A stretch of 39,312 bases of DNA, from positions 610,148-649,459 of the forward strand of contig KQ482040.1 in NCBI GenBank assembly GCA_001430745.1. Direction: 5' to 3'. The stretch is from Auxenochlorella pyrenoidosa. Its lineage: Eukaryota > Chlorophyta > Trebouxiophyceae > Chlorellales > Chlorellaceae. Numbering within the stretch: the stretch's first letter is position 1; the number at the start of each line of letters is the position of its first letter. Below, piece after piece: positions 31,522-39,312 of this stretch. Made by a program: the position numbers and the translations under genes. The notes under the pieces were generated by a model. It saw only the letters and a program-made list of their open reading frames with translations. It ran no database searches and had not been told where the DNA came from.

Positions 31522-33015
31522 AAGATGCGCCTTGTGACACCAAGTGAAGGTCCCCTTGCGTGGCGGCTCTCATTTTGAGCCATCCCTCATGGCCTCACAA
31601 GAAATGTGGAATCGCGGGATCCCGCACTGGGCTCACAGTGCTGGATTCACAGCGTTAGCGGCTTTGGAGGCATGGAAAGGGGGCGGTAGGGCCGCTAGAT
31701 CTTGAGGCTCTCAGGCTTGCTCATGAAAGCTTAATGAAGCGGCCGTACGCGCTAATGAGTTGTTTGCTCAAGAAGTGGGCGGTTGGCCCTGCCCAGTAAT
31801 GGAACTGACAGGGTCTGGTGGCCTCCCTGGCTCAAATAAATTTTAACAAACCCTGAATGCTGGTGGAGCTGCCACTCACCCACGAGTGCACATTTAGGTT
31901 TGCCTTCGTGTACTGGCTCTTTTCTGCCCGACACTGTGGGCCAGCACATTATTGTCTCCTGTCTGCAACCGTTGAAGTGGTCCTAAACAGGCGGAACAGG
32001 ATACCTTCGGTGCTGTGTGTATCACCTTGATAGTGATATATCTGCAGGTATACTGCAGACGAAACACAAAAGCATGTAGTGCGCGAATCAAAATGTGTAC
32101 TGCATTGATACCTCGCCACAGAACACATTCCCTCAGCCTCCACGGCAATTTCGCGACTTCACCATGGTTATTCAATATAAGGCTCTGGACCAAACAAGCA
32201 ATCAGTGCTGAACGAGGTGAAAAAGGGAGGGGCAACACAGAATTGTTGGCTTCCTTCCAGAGGAGGCACCCTGGGGTGCGCGTGTAGGCCTTTCTCGCGC
32301 ACTCAGAGACGTGTCTTCCTCTGCGAAAGGCAGTTCGAGATAGCGCTTCTCGGAGGCTTCCGGACCTTTCGACAAACGCGCTCCCTGAGACACCATATAG
32401 GTCTGACAGCGCTCACTTTCTGCGGAAGTGCTTCTCTCACTGGAGATCAACCTCTTCCGACTTCCGAAACAACAACGCAAGCTGTGGCAACCTTCTCAGA
32501 GGACTCCTTGAGCTAGCAGGTAGGTACCTAGGGCTGTTCTGCAGGCTCCTCCGGGGGGTCACCGATGCTCACGAGCACCACTAAGCACTGCATACAGCTC
32601 TGATCCACCCGGGCTGAAGCGAGGCCTGGTGAAGAGCCCTCTTTTGGGGGACTCGGTGGATGGTAGCTGGCGGCACCGGTGCCTCTGTGCCACTGGTTTG
32701 AAGCGAGTGGCTTCCTAAATCCAAGCCCCCTAAGGGCTACCTTGTGGCCTTGCTTGTGTTTGTCTCCTGGCTGCACTCTTTTCTTATGCAAGCGTAACCT
32801 GCCTCCCTCTTCTAAGCCCTGCCGTCGTGAGTTAATTCTGAGTTGCGAGTTGAAGCCAGCACGGAATGCACAGGTCTGATTCTGGGGTATGCAACAGCAG
32901 CTGTCTGGACATCCGGTCCAATGGTGGCTGTTGGCATTTCCCAGTACACTGCGCCTCGCCTTGGCACTGCAGTTTGAAATGAAAAACCGAAGAAACAGAT
33001 ATTCTAATAAGAGTT

Positions 33016-33345
33016 GGGCAGCCCTTGCAGGCTGCCCTAGGCAAGTTGTAGCTGTAGCTACCAGAGAGTGTAGCAAGGGGAGCAAATCAGGGATGGTACT
33101 CTTTCATTCTTTGTCTTTCCTTCCAAATCAGGTGGCCAGCCATGCAGCCATGACTTTCGCAGACAACACCCACCCCCACCCACCCCCACACACAATGTGT
33201 TATGCGCTTGGTTGAGCTCTGCTGACTCTGCTTCGGAAGCAGATTATATGAGCCAACCAGATACATCTGCCCATGCCGACAGGCTTACAATTAGGGGGAT
33301 TGGCCTGGACGGTAGCTGGCCAAGGACAGCCCGCAAGGGCTGCCC
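33016..33345. repeat. Inverted repeat, about 23-base arms
   Basis: 33016-33038 and the reverse complement of 33323-33345 agree at about 21 of 23 positions (core GGGCAGCCCTTGC). Both are followed by a GTAGCT-type sequence within 25 bases. The arms are about 285 bases apart and could be ends of a miniature element. Confidence 0.4.
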
Positions 33346-33386
33346 ACCTCCTGGCCAGTTTCCTCAACCCACGCCCACGGGCGTAC

Positions 33387-33407
33387 TCTTTCTTTCTTTC
33401 TTTCTTC
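33387..33407 (+). repeat. (TTTC)n microsatellite
   Basis: About five tandem copies of a CTTT/TTTC unit, ending in TTCAGG, lie just upstream of the second secreted-protein gene. Confidence 0.85.
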
Positions 33408-33499
33408 AGGGGGATCGGCCTGCCAGTGCTTGCGGATTTGAAATCAAGCATGCTTCACTCATGTCACCCTTTGCTGTCGCTGCAGTGAGACACCTTCCT

Positions 33500-36400
33500 A
33501 TGGGTCGCCTTCACGTGCTTGGCATCCTGCTGCTGAGCAGCTTGGTGGCGTCAGCCTTAGGTACAACCTCTCCCGCACAGAAATGTAGCATGCATGCCAG
33601 CAGTCATGGAAAGCTGCTTGTTGCTCTTTGTATGGCCTGCAATGTGTTTTAGTGTGCTCGCGTGGCTGCTCGTATGCGATGCACTGCTTGCCTTGCCTGT
33701 TACTGCTCCTGCTGGTGTGCAGAGCCGCAATTAATTTGATGTGTGGCCACTGTTGATGGTGCTCTTGCACTGAAGGCCAGACCTGAGACCCTTGCACTAA
33801 CAACACACCCACCCACACATACCCTTCCTCTTTCCCTCCCTCTGCAACCAGATTCTGCATCCACACCGCCACCCACCCCTGAGCTGAATACATGGACCAA
33901 CCCTACTATCGTGCCAGCTCTCCCTTGGACAAGCGAGCCCATCAGCGTACGCCCCGGTCCAGCAGAGGCACTGGCCGTGCGCATGCACTGTGGGTTGGCG
34001 AGTCTATAGTGCTGCCGATCCAAAGTGGTATCAGCGTTACAGTTGCCGGTGCTAGGTGTGCCGCAGCACCAGCTGGTGCTGCAACGAGACGCGCATCTTC
34101 CCTCATTTTAAGCTATGGATGCATCATGTCTTGCAGGCCTTTCTTGCTACAAAGGACTCCTTTCCAGAAGGCATTTCGTGCGAATTACGAGATGCAACTG
34201 CAGTGTTCAGGTAAGAAAGCTGTCTTGCACTGATCCGTGCCTGTCTCTCCCTGCTTCCCCTTGTACCCTGTTTGTACCCCTGTCTTTTCTTTGTTCGTCC
34301 CAGCCCCAAGCTGTCTCTTGGAGGTCTGTGTCGGAAATTCTGTTGCGGTTAAACCGACTTCAAGCCAACACAAGCAAGGCGACTTGCTGATCATATAATT
34401 TGGACAACTTGTGGCCAATCTGCAGGTGGTGCTTGGACGAGGTGCCTGCCGGCGCCACTCTGCGCGTAAGCGCGTGCAATGCAAACTCCACAGGCGACTC
34501 TTTCCTGTCAGTGTTGTCGGCGCCAGCAAGCAGCCCCAGCGAGGGCCCTTTCGAATGCGAAGGGTGAGGCTCACGCATTCACGCCGCTGCTGCTGTAAGA
34601 TGAGCAATTGCTCGCTAGCCTAGCCATGCAGCATGCCCTTCTGGCTTTTGCAACGTGCAGCAGCATGCCACATGCGGGGAATCAACCTTGGCCCCCGCAT
34701 GCAGGAGCGCTGACGACAACTCTTCTGAGTGCCCGGCCAACCCGAGTCAGTTTGTCGGGTACTGGACAACATCCCCCAGCACCTGCTACTACTTGGCAGT
34801 TGGCCCATACTATTCGGGTGACGCCATCACGGTGCAGCTGGAGGTGTCTCTGCAGTATTCTCCCCCACCCCAGCCTCCCCGGCCGCCATCCCCGCCGCAG
34901 CCGCCGCCACCGCCGCCCTCCCCACGCCCTCCCCCCCCCATCTCCACCACCACCTCCCTCACCCCCCGCACTGCCGGGAATGTGGGGCAACCCCATCGTG
35001 ATCCCCAGCCTGCCCTTTGTCAGCGAGCCAATCTCTGTGAGGATCCCCGCACACCCAGCCCGTTGCTTCCTTGCCCTGCCTGCTGCATCAGTTGCGTAGC
35101 AGCTGGGCCTGCACAGGTGTTGTACACACTGCTGCCCAACCCAGCAGCCCGCTATCCTCTTGGCTCACCTTGCAGGATTTCCCAGCAGCTCGGGCCAGCA
35201 TCCCTGCATCGTGCAGTGTGCGAGCTTACACCGTCGTGTTCAGGTATGTACACTATGTGCTGGCAAGAACTCATGGTCCCTGCTTGTTTTCCATACTGTG
35301 GACCGCCAGTGATTGTTTATCTGCCAGCCTACGTGCCCGCCGGTCTGCTCGCTCGCGCTCCCAGCCGCGAGCAATTGCCCTTGTGTCGCTGCCATGGCAG
35401 CCCTGCGTGATTGGCTCACTGAACAACTGGATGCAACTTTGCTGCGCTGCAATGCCCCCCATTTTGTGGCGCAGGTGGTGCCCTGCTGAAGAGGTGCCGC
35501 AGGGTGCCATGGTCAGATATTCTGTGTGCAACTCCAACTCTACGGGTTTCTCCTTTGCCTCGGTTGTGTCGGCGCCGGCAAGCAGTCCCAGCGAGGGCCC
35601 TTTTTATTGCATAGGGTGAGGCCCACGCATTCATGCCGCTGCTGCTGCAAGTGCATGCTGGCCGAGCTGCATGCTTGCTTGCTATCGCGCACTGGAGCAG
35701 CAGCATGCCGCATGCGAGGCATCACCCTTGGCCCCCGCATGCAGGACCTCTGACGACTACTATAATACGTGCCCAGCCAACCCAGATTTGTTTGTCGGGT
35801 CCTGGACACCATCACCCAGCACGTGCTACTACTTGGCAGTTGGCCCTTACTCCTCGTATGACGACGTCACAGTGCAGCTGGAGGTGTCTCTGCAGCTGCC
35901 GCCACCGTCCCCGCCATCCCCGCCTCCTTTCCCGTCGCCCCCTCCACCATCTCCTCCCTCACCCCCCGCACTGCCGGGAATGTGGGGCAACCCCATCGTG
36001 ATCCCCAGCCTGCCCTTTGTCAGCGAGCCAATCTCTGTGAGGATCCCCGCACACCCAGCCCGTTGCTTCCTTGCCCTGCCTGCTGCATCGGTTGCGTAGC
36101 AGCTGGGCCTGCACAGGTGTTGTACACACTGCTGCCCAACCCAGCAGCCCGCTATCCTCTTGGCTCACCTTGCAGGATTTCCCAGCAGCTCGGGCCAGCA
36201 TCCCTGCATCGTGCAGTGTGCAAGCTTACACCGTCGTGTTCAGGTATGTGCACTATGTGCTGGCAAGAACTCATGGTCCCTGCTTGTTTTCCATACTGTG
36301 GACCGCCAGTGATTGCATTTTTGCCTGCGCAGGCAAACATGCAACCCCTGGCTGTCCACCAGCATGCGTGCCTGCCTTCCCGCCGTCCCGCCTGCTTGCT

Positions 36401-39273
36401 TGCCTGCCTGCCTGCCTGCGCTCCAGGCCACGAGCGCACAGCCCTTGTGTCGCTGCCATGGTAGCCTTGCGTGTTTGGCTCACTGAACAACCCAATGCAA
36501 CTTTGCTGCGTTGCATTGCCCCCTATTTCCTGATGCAGGTGGTGCCCTGCTGAAGAGGTGCCGCAAGGTGCCATGGTTAGGTATTCTGCATGCAATTCAA
36601 ACTCTACGGGCCTCTCCTTTGCCTCGGTTGTGTCGGCGCCGGCAGGCAGCCCCAGCGAGGGCCCTTTTTATTGCATAGGGTGAGGCCCACGCATTCATGC
36701 CGCTGCTGCAAGTGCATGCTGGCCGAGCTGCATGCTTGCTTGCTATCGCGCACTGGAGCAGCAGCATGCCGCATGTGAGGCATCACCCTTGGCCCCTGCA
36801 TGCAGGACCTCTGACGACTACTATAATACGTGCTTAGCCTACCCGGATCAGTTTGCCGGGTACTGGACGCCATCCCCAGGCACCTGCTACTACTTGGCAG
36901 TTGGCCCTTACTCCTCGTATGACGACGTCACAGTGCAGCTGGAGGTGTCTCTGCAGTATTCTCCCCCACCCCAGCCTCCCAGGCCGCCATCCCCGCCGCC
37001 GCCGCCGCCCTCCCCACGCCCTCCCCCTCCATCTCCACCATCTCCTCCCTCACCTCCCGCTCTGCCGGGAATGTGGGGCAACCCCATCGTGATCCCCAGC
37101 CTGCCCTTTGTCAGCAAGCCAATCTTTGTGAGGATCCCAACCCTTCTGCACGCCAAGCCCATTGCTTCCTTGCCCCGCTTGTTGCGTCAGTCAAGTGGAC
37201 AGCTGTGCCTGCACAGCTGTTGTACACGGCTGCTCAGCAGCCTGCTATCCTCTCGGCTCACCTTGCAGGATTTCCCAGCAGCTCGGGCCAGCATCCCTGT
37301 ATCGTGCAGTGTGCGAGCTTACACTGTCGTGTTCAGGTAGTGTGCTGGCAAGAACTCATGATCTCTGCTTGTTTGCCATACTCTGGACCGACAGTGATTG
37401 CTGTTTTGCCGGCCGGCGTGCCCGCCCGCCTGCTCGCATGTCTGGTTGTGCCTACGCTCCAGGCCGCGAGCGCACAGCCATTGTGTCGCTGCCACGCTAG
37501 CCTTGCGTGTTTGGCTCACTGAACAACCCAATGCAACCTTGCTGCTCTGCAATGCCCCCCATTTCTTGCGTGATTGGCTCACTGAACAACCCAATGCAAC
37601 TTTGCTGCGTTGCAATGCCCCCCATTTTCTGGCGCAGGTGGTGCCCTGCTGAAGAGGTGCCGCAAGGTGCCATATTTAGGTATTCTGCATGCAATTCAAA
37701 CTCTACGGGCCTCTCCTTTGCCTCGGTTGTGTCGGCCCCGGCAGGCAGCCCAAGCCAGGGCCCTTTTTATTGCATAGAGTGAGGCCCACGCATTCATGCC
37801 GCTGCTGCTGCAAGACGCGCAAGTGCATTTCAGTAATGAAACATGCTTGCTGGTTGCCGGGCCATTGGTTTCACAGCATGCCACATGCTTGGCATCAACC
37901 TTGGCTTTCCCTTGCAGTACCTCTGACAACTACTATAATACGTGCTTAGCCTACCCGGATCAGTTTGCCGGGTACTTGACAACATCCCCAGGCACCTGCT
38001 ACTACTTGGCAGTTGGCCCTTACTCCTCGGGTGTCGCCATCACAGTGCAGCTGGAGGTGTCTCTGCAGTATTCTCCCCCACCCGAGCCTCCACAACCGCC
38101 GCCCCTGCCTCCGTTGCCGCCCTCCCCACGCCCTCCCCCTCCATCTCCACCATCTCCTCCCTCACCCCCCGCACTGCCGGGAATGTGGGGCAACCCCATC
38201 GTGATCCCCAGCCTGCCCTTTGTCAGCGAGCCAATCTCTGTGAGGATCCCCGCACACCCAGCCCGTTGCTTCCTTGCCCTGCCTGCTGCATCAGTTGCGT
38301 AGCAGCTGGGCCTGCACAGGTGTTGTACACACTGCTGCCCAACCCAGCAGCCCGCTATCCTCTTGGCTCACCTTGCAGGATTTCCCAGCAGCTCGGGCCA
38401 GCATCCCTGCATCGTGCAGTGTGCGAGCTTACACCGTCGTGTTCAGGTATGTGCACTATGTGCTGGCAAGAACTCATGGTCCCTGCTTGTTTTCCATACT
38501 GTGGACCGCCAGTGATTGTTTATCTGCCAGCCTACGTGCCCGCCGGTCTGCTCGCTCGCGCTCCCAGCCGCGAGCAATTGCCCTTCTGTCGCTGCCATGG
38601 CAGCCCTGCATGATTGGCTCACTGAACAACTGGATGCAACTTTGCTGCGCTGCAATGCCCCCCATTTTGTGGCGCAGGTGGTGCCCTGCTGAAGAGGTGC
38701 CGCAGGGTGCCATGGTCAGATATTCTGCGTGCAACTCCAACTCTACTGGTGACTCCTTTGCCTCGGTTGTGTCGGCGCCGGCAGGCAGCCCCAGCGAGGG
38801 CCCTTTTTATTGCATAGGGTGAGGCCCACGCATTCATGTCGCTGCTGCCGCAAGACAAGCAAGTGCATTTCAGTAATGAAGCATGCATGCTGGTTGCCGG
38901 GGCAATGGTTCAGCATGCCACATGCTTGGAATCAACCTTGGCTTCCGCATGCAGGGCCGCTGACGACAACTACAATGAGTGCCCAGCCAATCAGCTTCAG
39001 TTTGTCGGGTCCTGGACACCCTTCCCCAGCACCTGCTACTACTTGGCAGTTGGCCCATACTCCTCGGGTGACGCCATCACAGTGCAGCTGGAGGTGTCTC
39101 TGCAGTATTCTCCCCCACCCCAGCCTCCACGACCGCCGTCCCCGCCGCCGCTGCCGCCGAGTCCACCTCCCCCTCCATCTCCATCACCTCCTCCCCCACC
39201 CCCCGCACTGCCGGGAACATGGGCCAACCCCCTCGTGATCCCCAGCCTGCCGTTTGCTAGCGAGCCAATCAGT
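33500..39273 (+). CDS. Secreted PPC-module protein, tandem paralogue of the giant gene, 3' end outside window
   Basis: Exons: 33500-33560, 33852-33946, 34137-34210, 34426-34563, 34705-35036, 35176-35243, 35475-35615, 35745-36036, 36176-36243, 36539-36679, 36806-37127, 37269-37336, 37638-37778, 37918-38239, 38379-38446, 38678-38818, 38955-39273, then a GTAAGC donor and the window edge. It starts with a signal peptide (MGRLHVLGILLLSSLVASAL) and a short Pro/Thr segment with NTWTNPTIVPALPWTSEPIS. Five PPC-like modules follow with short SPPPP linkers and the same exon pattern as the upstream gene (B 68-74, C 138-141 bases). A sixth module begins at the edge. Exon 34705-35036 carries one extra base in a nine-C run (34931-34939) that breaks the frame. 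This is probably a sequence error, since the codons resume perfectly after it. Inferred role: extracellular matrix or cell wall. Confidence 0.75.
35037..38823 (+). repeat. Near-identical module repeats of about 1 kb including introns
   Basis: Introns and exons of modules 2 to 5 are tandem copies. The introns after the A exons at 35036, 36036 and 38239 are all 139 bases and nearly identical. Across 35037-35474 and 38240-38677 I count about three differences in 438 bases, with identical intron lengths (139 and 231). The two intervening units differ more (intron 2 of 295 and 301 bases). The spacing of the most similar pair is 3,203 bases. Confidence 0.85.
37502..37627 (+). repeat. 63-base tandem duplication in an intron next to the acceptor
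   Basis: 37502-37564 and 37565-37627 are direct copies with few differences, both starting CTTGCGTG and containing GGCTCACTGAACAACCCAAT. The second copy abuts the acceptor of the C exon at 37638. Other modules have one copy. Confidence 0.85.
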
Positions 39274-39312
39274 GTAAGCAGCCTGTACAAAAAGCTTTTC
39301 CAAAGCAGCGCC

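Larger units (their letters stand above)
31522..33499. other. Gene-poor interval of lower GC upstream of the second secreted-protein gene
   Basis: No open frame here has convincing protein-like composition or splice continuity on either strand. GC is visibly lower than in the flanking genes, especially 31.5-32.5 kb. It contains an inverted repeat (33016-33345) and a TTTC microsatellite (about 33387-33407). Its right end should carry the promoter and 5' leader of the gene starting at 33500. Confidence 0.5.

Noticed and set aside
32202..33085. Short - strand frames in the gene-poor interval (for example 32528-33085)
   Set aside because: They have no splice continuity, no recognisable motif and composition close to random.

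Overview
The window looks like nuclear DNA of a green alga, most likely a Chlorella-like trebouxiophyte. It is GC-rich and intron-dense with GT...cag splice sites, uses TGTAA 3'-end signals, and encodes secreted proteins with long Ser-Pro/poly-Pro (hydroxyproline-rich glycoprotein) stretches. One run of 527 Ns (27048-27574) is an assembly gap. All gene models were spliced by eye, using reading-frame and intron-phase agreement between exons. Layout: (1) 131-1063, + strand, 3' end of an unrecognised gene entering from the left edge. (2) 2130-7062, - strand, a complete 14-exon ankyrin-repeat protein kinase of the plant integrin-linked-kinase-like/Raf-like group, tail-to-tail with gene 1. (3) 7331-9269, + strand, a 6-exon AMMECR1 family gene, head-to-head with the kinase across about 270 bp. 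(4) 10388-28996, + strand, a giant gene of about 44 exons. (5) 29414 to about 30500, - strand, 3' part of an unrecognised gene. (6) 30.5-33.5 kb, a gene-poor stretch of lower GC with candidate terminal inverted repeats. (7) 33500-39273, + strand, a tandem paralogue of the start of gene 4 that runs off the right edge. The main interest is the pair of giant secreted proteins. Both start with matching signal-peptide exons. Both continue with a chain of repeated, six-cysteine modules of about 125-145 residues (plus the proline linker) that look like bacterial pre-peptidase C-terminal (PPC) domains. Every module is split by introns at the same three positions with phases 0, 2 and 2, and modules are joined by SPPPP linkers. 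In the first gene seven modules lead into a long Pro-rich rod. Then come a TIG-like domain, an EGF-like domain, a putative-Ig (He_PIG-like) domain and a core of roughly 1,500 residues resembling large secreted proteins of bacteria and animals. A second Pro-rich rod and a C-terminal F5/8C/fucolectin-like domain follow. I infer a cell-wall or extracellular-matrix protein, possibly carbohydrate-binding. In the second gene the modules sit in nearly identical repeat units of about 1 kb that include their introns, a sign of recent amplification or gene conversion. Other genes appear to be ordinary cellular genes: a probably active signalling kinase and a conserved AMMECR1 protein sharing a divergent promoter region. 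No rRNA, tRNA or CRISPR was seen.
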